From positions 34,712,001-34,776,000 of the forward strand of contig NC_091667.1 in assembly GCF_042453785.1 (NCBI RefSeq): 64,000 nucleotides of DNA, read 5' to 3'. The notes below the pieces were generated by a model. The model was not told the origin of the DNA. It saw only the letters and a list, made by a program, of their open reading frames with translations, and did no database searches. This DNA comes from Malus domestica. Its lineage: Eukaryota > Streptophyta > Magnoliopsida > Rosales > Rosaceae. The translations under genes and the position numbers were made by a program. Shown piece by piece: positions 32,861-42,515 of the stretch. Within the stretch, counting starts at the first letter, position 1, and every line of letters begins with the position of its first letter.

Positions 32861-33430
32861 ATGACAACCGGAACCGAAGATTCTCGCCGGAAGCGAAACA
32901 GGTGCTTGCTGTGCATAGCCGCTGGGATCATAGCACAAACCATCATCATAGTCCTTTTTGTGGTTTTCGTCCTCCGAGTCAAAACTCCCAAAGTCCGCTT
33001 AGACTCGGTTGCAGTCAACTCACTTGCCACAAGCTCCAGCTCCTCTTCTCCTTCCTTCAAGATTGAAATCAATGCCGTTGTTGCGGTAAAAAACAACAAC
33101 TTTGGACACTACAAGTTCGAGAGCAGCAAGGCAACTTTCTCGTACAAAGGCACCGAGGTCGGCGAGGGAACCATAGCTAAGGAAAAAGCTAAGGCTAAGA
33201 AAACAAAGAGGATTAATGTTGTAGTGTCGTTGAGTTCGAACAAGGTTTCGAGCCACTCTGAGTTGAGTAGCGATCTGAGGTCTGGGAATTTGACTTTGAC
33301 GGCGTACGCTAAGTTGGATGGGAAGGTTCATCTGTTGAACGTTCTCAAGAAGAAGAAGTCTGCCGATTTGAACTGCACCATAAATCTTGATATTAAAGCC
33401 AAAATGGTCCGCGTATTAACTTGCAAGTGA
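32861..33430 (+). CDS. LEA_2/NHL membrane protein (At1g64065-like), gene 1
   Basis: A single exon of 189 residues. A short basic N-terminus (SRRKRNR) leads into one hydrophobic segment at about residues 15-38 (CLLCIAAGIIAQTIIIVLFV), then the LEA_2 beta-sandwich: KTPKVRLDSVAVNSL, VAVKNNNFGHYKFESS, FSYKGTEVGEGTIAKEKAKA, and the end SADLNCTINLDIKAKMVRVLTCK. The N-x-N-F-G and final C-K-stop are shared with the two neighbours at 36181 and 40726. The family resembles NDR1/HIN1-like proteins, anchored in the plasma membrane or ER with the LEA_2 domain outside the cytosol, and is linked to stress or defence. The exact role is unknown. Confidence 0.9.
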   Translation: MTTGTEDSRRKRNRCLLCIAAGIIAQTIIIVLFVVFVLRVKTPKVRLDSVAVNSLATSSSSSSPSFKIEINAVVAVKNNNFGHYKFESSKATFSYKGTEVGEGTIAKEKAKAKKTKRINVVVSLSSNKVSSHSELSSDLRSGNLTLTAYAKLDGKVHLLNVLKKKKSADLNCTINLDIKAKMVRVLTCK

Positions 33431-34327
33431 TCAAATTATTTAATCCTTGACTCTTTTTTTCTTTCTTCTTTTCTTTTATTGCGTTTTCTTGGGAATTTTT
33501 AATTTCATTTTGATGGGTTTGGAGTTTGGTTGTTGTTGAATATTAATTTGTATTTCTAATTTTTTTATATGGAGGGAAAATATATATGTATGTTCTGTGC
33601 ATGGGAGTTTTCATCTTTTGCACATTCTTTGTATAATATTGGTTTGAATTTTTGAGATGCACAATATTTGCTTGCAACGAATTTTTCATTAACTTTTCAA
33701 CCTCTTGATAAGAAAAATATTATGCTCTCCCCTCTACATTGTGGAAATTCTTTTTTATGAACTAGGTTTATTTCTTGATTGCCTTACTCATTTAGGGCTT
33801 AGTCTGATTTTTACATCATGAAATTGTGTAGAGTCATGTGCGAATCTCCAACTAGTTCGGATTTAAACATGACCTTTAGACTAGACCAGAGACTGCCTCT
33901 TGTTGAACCTTTCAAACTAGGTGGGTCTGGTTTACATGTGCAAAAAGTTAGGACTAGTGAGTAGTTCTACTGAAATGGTTTCAGAGTATTAATTAAAAGC
34001 CTTACAGGCCTGCCTGATGGAGACTACTTCATAAGGATCGATCCGGAATACGTCGAAATCTTTTTTTCGTAGTTTGATAAAGTTTGGAATAGATAATTAT
34101 AAGGAGATTATGTTAACCAAATGAAAAGAAGATTATGTTAACCGGATTAACATGTAACGTCAGATGGCTCGTTGGTAGTGATTGCATATGAAATATTGTC
34201 GCATACAAAAATTACTCATACGACACAGCCTTAGAGACATGTTCAAGTGCATATACATCATTATCAAACATAAGAAGGGGATTCTAATGTTTTTCTATAC
34301 AAATTTCTGTTGAAGAAAAAAGTGATG
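33431..34327. other. LEA_2 gene 1 3' flank and spacer
   Basis: Presumed 3' UTR is followed by AT-rich sequence with no recognised feature. Confidence 0.4.
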
Positions 34328-34466
34328 CTATCCACACACTCTTTTTAACTTTCCACACACACCTCTTAATTTTGGATGTTGTATCAAATGAATTGAAGAG
34401 TTTCAGATGACAGAAATTAATAGGAGGTGCGTGGAAGGTAAAAAGAGGTATGTAAAAAAAAACTTA
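34328..34466. mobile_element. Foldback MITE (family D), about 140 bp
   Basis: 'cacacactctttttaacttt' and 'cacacctcttaatttt' on the left pair with inverted '..aattaataggaggtgcgtgg' and 'ggtaaaaagaggtatgtaa' on the right. A related foldback is at 54960-55115. Confidence 0.65.
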
Positions 34467-35373
34467 CATACAATGAATTAACAACAATTATAATATCTTA
34501 GTTAAATAATACAATATCGCGTAGAATAAAACATAGCATTATTGGACCCGAATTTCCTGACCACGATAAATTATTCTCCTAAAGTTGCTCACATTGGAGC
34601 ATAACTCCATAGTGGAAGCAATCATCTCAAGCTTTACATGTCCCTACTATTCGGTACTTTATCAACGAATACGACACGCCTGTGGCTAATTTCCTTGGTA
34701 GTTATCACCGAGACATATGTACAAATTCTATGTCTTCTACGCAGTTTGGACCCATATCATGGGAGTTTTGGGGATTTAGTATTTCATGTAAGATAATAAA
34801 ATTATAAAAAGAAAGGTGAAGAAAGAGTACTTCTCCATCTCATTAAGAAATTTATGTGCTTCAAATACTGCCATTTTCCTCTTCGTCTAAAGCTATCTAA
34901 GGCAGATAATCAGGCTGCATAAATGTATCCTTTTAGTCCCCTCTAAAATAAGCATTCCTACAAAGAAGATGATACTTTATAATTAATATCTGAATACCTG
35001 TTATGGTTAAATATATGATCAATTTCAGCTCAAAAAGTTGATGATTTATGCCAGATCTGGACTAACTGGCTGGCATACCTTGCTTGCTCTTCACCTCAAG
35101 CATCTTCAAAAAGCTCTTGCTTCATCAACACAAAGGGAAGAGTCAACTTGATAAAACAATCAAATGTAGGACCCTAATCTTTCCCACGGCTTCAATTTGA
35201 CTGTTTGAATTGGATTTGAATTTCAACCTCCATATATCAAATAGTTCACTCTAACAAAAAATACAAACATGGAAAATTGCACTAGTGGGTTGATCGTCTT
35301 CAACTCAGAGAGAAATTTTTATAAGCACTGATAACACAAATTATGTGGGGTCATTTAATGCGTTATACGTTGT
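34467..35373. other. Spacer, no gene recognised
   Basis: AT-rich sequence with nothing I can support. Confidence 0.4.
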
Positions 35374-35640
35374 TGTTTTTTTTTTTTTTTTGGGACAAGG
35401 GAGGCTTCATTAATGAAGGGAAGAATTACATATTGTGATAGATGGACCCAAGTCCAAACCAAACACAAACCCAACAGAAACAAAGCAAAACAAAAGAAAG
35501 AGGACAGACCCAAGTAAATAGAGAGCAACATCTCAAGTCTAGACAAGCCAAGATAAGGCGGGAGGCCAAGTACACTTAGGCCTGTAGGCAACAGTAAACA
35601 ACAAACGAAAAGGAACCCTAAACAAGAGCAGTTAAGTGAA
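35374..35640 (-). mobile_element. Truncated LINE (L1-type) 3' end
   Basis: On the minus strand the segment ends 'cattaatgaagcctcccttg' and then 'tccc' followed by an A-run of about 16. This is the usual 3' terminus of plant L1 elements, preceded by T/G-rich 3' UTR sequence ('ttttgttttgctttgtttct'). No ORF2 is left, so this is a 5'-truncated insertion. The 5' limit is approximate. Confidence 0.55.
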
Positions 35641-35703
35641 AAAATAATACTCTATAGGTCTATAACCATATTCTAGGTACACCAATAAATTACTCGGATC
35701 AAG

Positions 35704-35872
35704 AGCAATGCTAGCTAGGAAAACTAAATTTTTAAACCAAATGATGTGGTTGCTACGATTGGATTATTATTTAAGTATTAATTAACGTGCTTATTTCTTA
35801 TTGGTGACATGTTATTTGATTTGCAAATTTGATTTAAAAATTTAGTCGACCTGACATTATCCTCAGATCAAT
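35704..35872. mobile_element. MITE family A copy (well preserved)
   Basis: It opens 'agcaatgctagctaggaaaa' and closes 'ttagtcgacctgacattatc', with 'aaaccaaatgatgtggttg' and 'attaacgtgcttatttctta' inside. The terminal inversion is clear; the flanks 'gatcaa' and 'gatcaa' hint at a target duplication. Confidence 0.75.
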
Positions 35873-36180
35873 ATGATTTGCCTTATGTTAAAAGATATAT
35901 AAAAAAGCGGTGGATTTTCATTTTTGTTTGACTTGTTCAAGGATAAGAGGGTATAGCCAAAGCATACAATAGATTTATGTGACAAACGACACATATATAA
36001 ATGATGGACGTCTCAATCTAAATCACATATCTCCTTATTGAATACTGAGACACAAACGAATAAAGGTCATCCAAAACCATAATATACACAAACATTGATA
36101 GCAAACTAGCAAACGCTAAGCCCTAAACCAACAAACTATGTAGTTCACCACAAACCGTAGTAACGTGTGTGTTACATGTG

Positions 36181-36765
36181 CTACTTGCAACTTATTTCTC
36201 GGACCACTTTCTCCGTCAAATTAATATTGAACGTGCAGTTCATCTCTGCAGACTTACTTTTCTTGATCATGTTCATCAAATAAACCTTTCCTCTTAGCGT
36301 GGATATTGTGTTAAGCGTCACAAACCCAGAACTTACATCATTGCCCAAGTTCGAATTGGCCGTTGTCACGTCCCCCGTCACAGTAGCCCTTCTCGTTGCC
36401 CTAGTCCTGGCCGTTGCCTTTGGAACAGCAACATCGCCGATCACTGTACCCCTATACACAACGGTTATGGAGCTCTCCTCAAATTTGTACAGTCCGAAAT
36501 TAGGATTCCTGACGGTAGTTTCAGCAATGAACCTCAAGTTAAGCGAAGGGCTGGCTGTGTTTGTGTCAGTAGTGAGCTCTTCAATCGTGACAGAGCGAAT
36601 TCGGAACTTTGGGCTCTTGGCACGCATCACGGTGAGTGCAAACACCGTTATAACGACGATCTGGAAGACGGCGAAAACAGCAATGTACACTAAACATCTG
36701 ATGCGTTTCTTTTTGCGTAAGTCTTGGGAGTGGTCTGTGGCTGACTCTGCATCGCTTCTGGCCAT
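36181..36765 (-). CDS. LEA_2/NHL membrane protein (At1g64065-like), gene 2
   Basis: A single exon; 194 residues if translation begins at the first in-frame ATG (MARSDAESATDHSQDLRKKK). The hydrophobic anchor is at about residues 24-47 (CLVYIAVFAVFQIVVITVFA), then SPKFRIRSVTIEELT, TVRNPNFGLYKFEESS, VVYRGTVIGDVAVPKATA and the family ending AEMNCTFNINLTEKVVREISCK. The frame stays open upstream to 36792 as LAPYANGQA, matching the usual N-terminal spacing of paralogues, but has no ATG there. An ATG at 36818 (MAERNQES) is one frame off. Either the real start is 36765 or one base has been gained or lost near 36790. Stress or defence membrane role by family; the function is not known. Confidence 0.88.
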   Translation of the reverse strand: MARSDAESATDHSQDLRKKKRIRCLVYIAVFAVFQIVVITVFALTVMRAKSPKFRIRSVTIEELTTDTNTASPSLNLRFIAETTVRNPNFGLYKFEESSITVVYRGTVIGDVAVPKATARTRATRRATVTGDVTTANSNLGNDVSSGFVTLNTISTLRGKVYLMNMIKKSKSAEMNCTFNINLTEKVVREISCK

Positions 36766-36914
36766 GGCTTGGCCATTAGCGTAGGGTGCCAAAGGGACTC
36801 TTGATTCCTTTCTGCCATATTAATTTGCTTAATTTCTTGATTAATACAAACAGTTTGAATTGAAAATTCCAACGGTGGTGGGAAGTGACGAAGATTCAGA
36901 TAAGCTTATATAGC

Positions 36915-36925
36915 CTATTTATAGT
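36915..36925 (-). promoter_or_regulatory. Probable TATA box of LEA_2 gene 2
   Basis: On the minus strand 'ctataaatagg' lies about 100 bp upstream of the ATG at 36818 and about 150 bp upstream of 36765. Confidence 0.5.
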
Positions 36926-37242
36926 TGAGATTGTCACATAGTTTGAAGTCATCAAGCATATAATATAATGCTTATTAGATAATGAAAATTGAGGTGGTCA
37001 AAGAAAACACTTTCCTTGAAGTTGTGCTATGGGTTGATAAAGCTCTCTGATTATTTGTATATGGGTTTAGGACTCCATATCAGACGGTTTCAAACCTACT
37101 AGAGAGGGGAAAAATATTTCCTACATCTAAAAAAAAAAAATATATATATATATATATACACACACGCGTCGTTTACTCTTCTATATCTATATACATAGTA
37201 CTGTATATACCATAAAGTAATTAGAATGAAAATATTAAGAGT

Positions 37243-38459
37243 TGAAAATAAAGGTTTAGGTTAAATTTAGAACTCTCTACAATCTCACAATTCTCAAACC
37301 CAACTTTAATGCTTTATTATTCTCTATAAGGAGGTATGTATAAGATTATAAATGAGCAATACTAGAAAATAAATCAAAACTATCATTTGTCCACAAGACA
37401 ATGAAACCTATACCAATCAAATCATATCATATATCAAATCTTTAAAATACTTTTCTTTACATTTTCCAACACCCCACTTTGCCAAGAAGGAAATAAGATC
37501 TAATTTGAAACTTTATAAATTCAACACCCCCTTTCATGTGGAACCACGCATTAGAAGCGAGACACAGGTGCTGAAACTAACGCCAATTTTTTCTAAAGCT
37601 CAGCTAATCTCAATTCGTCGGATATACCGTTTCTTTTCGAATGCCCAGCTGGAACTAGCGCCAATGTTTTCGAAAACTCAGCTAATCATAATACATGGGA
37701 ACTAACACCTTTTTTTCGAATGCTCAGCTAAAACTAACGCCAATCCTTTCGAAAGGCCTACTAGAACAAATTCCTCTTTTCGAAAGCCCGACTAACAAAT
37801 CTTAATCCTTGGAACTAACGCCTCTTTTTCAACAACTCAACTGAAACTAACGCTAATCTTTTTGAAAATCCAATTGGAACTAACGTCTTTTTATTTTAAC
37901 GCAGCAAATAAATCTCTTGTTATGTTTGAACTAACACCTATTTTCGAAAGTCCAATTGGAACAAATGTTAATTTTTTCGAAAGCCCAACTGAAACTAATG
38001 CCTCTTTTCGGAAGCCTCAACCACCAAATCTTTTTTTCCTACAATTTTTTCATTATTCTTGTTTTTTTTTCCTTCCTCAATGAGCGATAACACAACTTCT
38101 TTCTTCTTTTTTCTTCTAACAATCATAAATAATCTTCACATAGGAAAGCACTCACAACAAAGTTCAACTAAGAATCGAACTCTGGTATGATACCAAGTTG
38201 AAAATAAAGGTTTAGGATAAATTTGAAATTCTCTACAATCTCACAATTCTTAAATACAACTTCAATACTTTATTATTCTCTATACGAAAGTATTTATAAG
38301 ATTACAAGGGAGCAATACTAGAAAATAAATCAAAACAATCCTTTGTCCACAATACAAGGAAGCATATACCAAATTAAATCAAATCATGTTAAATCCCTAA
38401 TTATATAATTTCAAATCACTAATTAAATCAAATCTCTAAAATACTTATATTTTCCAACA
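37243..38459 (-). mobile_element. TRIM-like miniature LTR element with an internal minisatellite
   Basis: Direct repeats at 37243-37471 and 38199-38459 have, read on the minus strand, 'tgttgg..ttca' ends (TG..CA). On that strand a tRNA-Met-type primer-binding site 'tggtatcataccagag' follows the upstream repeat, and a purine tract 'aaagtgggg' precedes the downstream repeat. The interior of 727 bp has no coding capacity. This is the structure of a terminal-repeat retrotransposon in miniature. I found no clean target duplication. LTR identity is about 80-85% by eye, so it is older than the element at 10341. Confidence 0.78.
37505..38035 (+). repeat. Degenerate minisatellite inside the TRIM-like element
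   Basis: About a dozen imperfect units of roughly 30-45 bp are built on 'ggaactaacgcc', 'tttttcgaaagcccaactg' and variants. Short open frames across it (37505-37705, 37862-38083) are products of the repeat. Confidence 0.75.
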
Positions 38460-39480
38460 ATATATTTACCTAATTAGGAAGCTCTCGTATCAGGAAGGGT
38501 GGCATGAGATCAGGTACGTATAAGCAAAATTTAAGAGTCTCATACTTTTGTTGAAAGTGCCTTACGAAAATACACAACAGAAATTTTTCTCATGGAGTAC
38601 AGAAGCTAAAGCACAATGGGAAATCTTTGTGAGAAATCTACGTGTGAGACTAATTTGTAAAATGGTAATTTTCTTTTCATTTTAGTGAGAGTGGTATGTG
38701 TTTTTAATTTAACATGTATGAAAAAAACATATTTCCCAGACCAAAAAAGCTAAACACAATATCTTTTCATATGAAGTTCAGATCACTACGATGAGGGACA
38801 GATCCAGGTTTTTAAAATGGAGTGGGTTAAAATAGACGGGTCCAGGTTCATGACATAGGTAATTCCTCAAACAGTTGATAGGCACGAATTCATATGACAA
38901 CCAAACTTTCGAGGGATCAATCTTTATTCTACTAGAGATTTTGGACCAAGAAAAAAAAAAGGAGAAACGCCTCGAGGTTAGGCACTGAAGGACAAGAAAA
39001 TGATGGATAAGTTGCAGGGATGAAGTTTGAGTGAAGGACGTAAAAGACAGTGACCCGTCTCAGGCTACTACTACGTATTCTTCATACTGGTACTGATAAG
39101 TGCATATAAAGATGAAAATACGTCGTTGAGACTGTTTTCTTATCATGATCTTTTCAACGCGTCACAGTTGAACTTATCATACCTAATTAGACGCCTTTGG
39201 GATCATTTCTGATAGAGTTGATGTATGTCATTGATCTTTTCTCTTATGCAAGTTGTCATACCTTTTTTTTTTTGGCCGAGTCTCGAAACATACTTTTCCT
39301 ACTTCCAGAACCAGTAATATACAAGTCAAACACTCCACTAAGCCACCTAACCGGCCAAATAATAATGATTACAATAAAAAAAAATATCATTACCGTTTTT
39401 GGGCACCATCATACTAAATATTTTGATTAATTACTATTTGGATCCGATTTTGCACGCAATCAGCTCATACACTCAAAATT
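38460..39480. other. Spacer, no gene recognised
   Basis: AT-rich, with no supported gene or delimited repeat. Confidence 0.4.
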
Positions 39481-40322
39481 GTTAGATGATGGAAATATTA
39501 AGGATTAGGGTTTGTTTGCGAATAAAAGTTGAATCAATCGCATAATTAATTTAGGTTCAGATAGTCGAAGAAAGCAAGACTTAGCGGCAGTAAAGTTTCG
39601 GCTAAGAATAATTCTGAGTAAATTTAAAGAATAAGAATCGAATATTATCGGAATTATACCATTAGGTAGACTTATCCATCACGAAATTTATCCCTATAAA
39701 TACAAAAGGATTTGCAACGTAGAGAGTTCCTTCAACTCAAAACGCTCTACTCGAAAACTCTCGCTCTACGTGAAACCCTTCTTATAACCCTTAGAAAAAT
39801 ACTAACTATCTTAACCCTCTCGTCAACACATCTTTAGTTTGGATAAGTAAAAAAAATTGTGTTGACAACTGGCGATATCTTCAGTTTGGATTAGTAAATA
39901 AAACTAAAGCGTAGAATTAAACAATTTAGGAGGATCTTCAGTTTGGACAAATAAACATTTCCTTTGAGTGTCTTTGCCCGTACAGCCTAATATCGATTCG
40001 GTGCAAGTATATATTCTCATGAATATAGTTGAAGCAACTGAATACGGTGTAGAAGATCTTGAACTTCGCAGTGAATTAAGCAATCTCGTCTTTTAGGTTC
40101 TACAAGACTACAACCCTAGGCCGAGAGGTGTTCCTTTCTCAGCAGTAGTCGCTCAAGTATAGAAGTCAATAACGCATTCGACACCACCATCACCACATCT
40201 ATTCCACTCGCCTGACTGAGTCAGGGCTCGAGTTGGCACGACCGCATTTACAAAAAGGACTCAGTTAACTCATAATTACTCGACCTACGCACTACGTAGG
40301 CTTTGTAATGTTTAGGCCAACA
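39481..40322. mobile_element. Possible solo LTR
   Basis: The stretch starts 'tgttagatgatgg' and ends 'taggccaaca', so it has TG..CA termini with a 'tgtta/ggccaaca' near-inversion. It has promoter-like 'ccctataaatacaaaagg' at 39702-39720 and local repeats of 'atcttcagtttgga'. No second copy lies in the window and no target duplication is clear, so this is tentative. Confidence 0.35.
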
Positions 40323-40594
40323 ATTACTAATTAGCATGAGGTGCAATCTGCAATGTCATTAGGCTTCTGGTATCCTCGTACGAATTATATGCTTATTAAT
40401 AAAATAAAAATTGGTTTTGCAAGTGGTAATCTTGTTTGAAAAGTAATGAATCGTACAAGTCACCATCACGTGCCTGCGAGAAGTCCAACTTCAAAGCCGG
40501 CTTCCGCGTTTGTAACAAGAAAATGGCAACCCAGAGGACCTTTGCTGATCCCACATTCAAAATAAGTGCACTCTTAATCCTCCTATCATATATC

Positions 40595-40602
40595 TATAAA
40601 TA
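40595..40602 (+). promoter_or_regulatory. Probable TATA box of LEA_2 gene 3
   Basis: 'ctataaatac' lies about 130 bp upstream of the ATG at 40726. Confidence 0.55.
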
Positions 40603-40725
40603 CTTTCTAATCAAAACTACCAACATTATCTATCTTCCACTCACCAAACAAATATACAGAAACCCTAGAAAACAGAAAACCAAAAAACAAAAACTTTGTG
40701 AAGCTACAAATTGAAAGAAATTAAA

Positions 40726-41379
40726 ATGGCAGCTGAGAAAGAAGCAACATCTCCCCCTCCCTCGGCACCCCTGGCAAACAGCTACACTCGGAGCGACCAA
40801 GAATCTGCCGTCACAGCAGACCCCGCCGAGCTGAAAAGAAACAAGCGCATGAGGTGCCTACTATACATTGTTGTATTTGCTGTGCTCCAAGTTGTAGTTA
40901 TCACAGTCTTTGCACTCACCGTCATGAAAATAAAGAGCCCTAAGTTCCGGGTTCGATCAGCCTCCCTTAGTCAGTACGAAGTTGGCAGTGTCACGAACCC
41001 TTCATTTAACCTAGAAATGGATGTTCAGTTTGGTGTGAAGAACACCAACTTCGGACACTTCAAGTACAAGGATGGAATTGTTGAGTTTGATTATAGGGGG
41101 ACAAAAATTGGACAGACCAATGTGTACGAGGAACGTGCCAAGGCTCGATCGACTAGAAAGGTCGAGGCCTCTCTGGACCTAAGTTCGAATGGGTTGAACG
41201 CCAATTCTCAATTAGCGAGTGATATTAGCTTGGGGATTATCCCAATTACGTCCACTTCTAGGTTGGAGGGGAAGATACACTTGATGAAGGTGATCAAGAA
41301 GAAGAGGTCTGCTCATATGAACTGCACCATGGACATCGTTCTTGCTACGCGGTCGATCCAAAATATTGTCTGCAAGTGA
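40726..41379 (+). CDS. LEA_2/NHL membrane protein (At1g64065-like), gene 3
   Basis: A single exon of 217 residues. The ATG at 40726 (MAAEKEATSPPPSAPLANSY) is preceded by 'ttaaa' and fits paralogues. A proline-rich cytosolic head leads to KRNKRMRC and one membrane segment at about residues 44-66 (LLYIVVFAVLQVVVITVFAL), then SPKFRVRSASLSQYEV, GVKNTNFGHFKYKDG, FDYRGTKIGQTNVYEERAKA, and the ending AHMNCTMDIVLATRSIQNIVCK. It is closest in layout to gene 2 (same MRAKSPKF/MKIKSPKF junction). These three genes within 8.5 kb are a local family. Membrane-anchored stress or defence role by family only. Confidence 0.92.
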   Translation: MAAEKEATSPPPSAPLANSYTRSDQESAVTADPAELKRNKRMRCLLYIVVFAVLQVVVITVFALTVMKIKSPKFRVRSASLSQYEVGSVTNPSFNLEMDVQFGVKNTNFGHFKYKDGIVEFDYRGTKIGQTNVYEERAKARSTRKVEASLDLSSNGLNANSQLASDISLGIIPITSTSRLEGKIHLMKVIKKKRSAHMNCTMDIVLATRSIQNIVCK

Positions 41380-41822
41380 TACTTCATACGTATATTGTTT
41401 ATTTCCTTTTTCATTTTTATTCTTGTTTTGTGAGATATAAGACATTTTGCTGCTATACATTGTAGTCCGTCATAAAGTTTCCTATGTAATATTCTTTGTT
41501 GTGATTATTGATTTGGAGTGTTAATTAATATAAGTCCCATATCGGGAAACTGAGAAAATACAATCGATAAGTATATGGTGCCACTTCTAATAGTGCCACT
41601 TGTAATAACACTTAGGTCTTTTGTGTTAGAATTCAACATCTAGTAATGTGTTTAAAGGTATTATCGGTGCGGTTAGGAGTGAGTCAAAGACCCCTCTCTG
41701 AATATATTTCAGCCTTTGATTGAACCCATGACATAGCCCAAATAAAAGAATTCAGCCCTATATACCTCTCCAATGGGCTCTAGTGGTCTAACGGGCCTTT
41801 CAATAAAGAGAAAGAAAATTAA
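41380..41822. other. LEA_2 gene 3 3' flank and spacer
   Basis: Presumed 3' UTR is followed by AT-rich sequence ('cccatatcgggaaactgaga') that resembles retrotransposon flank but cannot be delimited. Confidence 0.35.
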
Positions 41823-42325
41823 TTGTTAGGTCTAAAAGTTTGGGCTTTCGGGCACACAATCCACCATTTATATTCTTCAACCAATTCATGGTTATTCAGT
41901 AGAGTTTTGCTTGTGCTTGGTTCCTTTAAACGAGTCATTCTCCCTTGTGCAAATCACACTTGATACATATAAAGAAAAAAATAATTGTTAGGGCCTAATA
42001 GTTTGGGTTGTTGGGAACATAGAGGTTGTTTGGATGTGCTTTTAAAATGATTTAAAGCGTTTTTGGTGTAAATATTTTTGGAAACAATCCTTAATAAAAA
42101 TGTCAGTAAGTCCTGAAAAAAGCACATAAAGTGCTTTTGAAACCCAAAAACATTTTCTCTAAAAGCGCTTTCAGTCATTTTAAAATCACATCCAAACGAA
42201 CCCATAATCTGTCATTTTCATTCTCGACTTCAACCGGTTCATGGTTATTCAGTACAACTTTGCTTGCACTTGGTTCTTTTATTGAAACGAGTTCCTTCTG
42301 CAAACCACAATTGATACGTATACAA
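41823..42325. repeat. Direct duplication of about 150 bp, second copy split by a MITE
   Basis: 41823-41970 and 41977-42325 share 'ttgttagg.c.taa.agtttggg', 'ttcatggttattcagta', 'ttttgctt...cttggtt' and 'tgcaaa.cacacttgatac'. The MITE at 42025-42206 interrupts the second copy. Confidence 0.65.
42025..42206. mobile_element. Foldback MITE (family E), about 180 bp
   Basis: 'ggttgtttggatgtgctttt' at the left end pairs with inverted 'aaaatcacatccaaacgaac' at the right, followed by further pairing through 'aaatgatttaaagcg' and 'cgctttcagtcatttt'. The sequence is typical of a dispersed plant hAT-like MITE. Confidence 0.75.
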
Positions 42326-42361
42326 AACTCACTTAAGATACAAACAGAAATATTTAAGGAA

Positions 42362-42515
42362 AACTAATGAAAATTGCTTGAAAATTTTGAGTTTTAATCA
42401 AAATGACGAAAATGTGTTGTAAGTGAATAGTACCAAGAGTGTCTTTTTAGAATAAAAAGGTTATTTTCATTAAAAATAAATAGTACCGAAAGTGTTTCGT
42501 TAAAACTTTCATATA
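42362..42515. mobile_element. MITE family C copy (inverted relative to 45770-45960)
   Basis: 'aatgaaaattgcttgaaaat', 'gtgaatagtacc' and 'tcgttaaaactttca' match the reverse complement of the element at 45770-45960. Confidence 0.65.
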
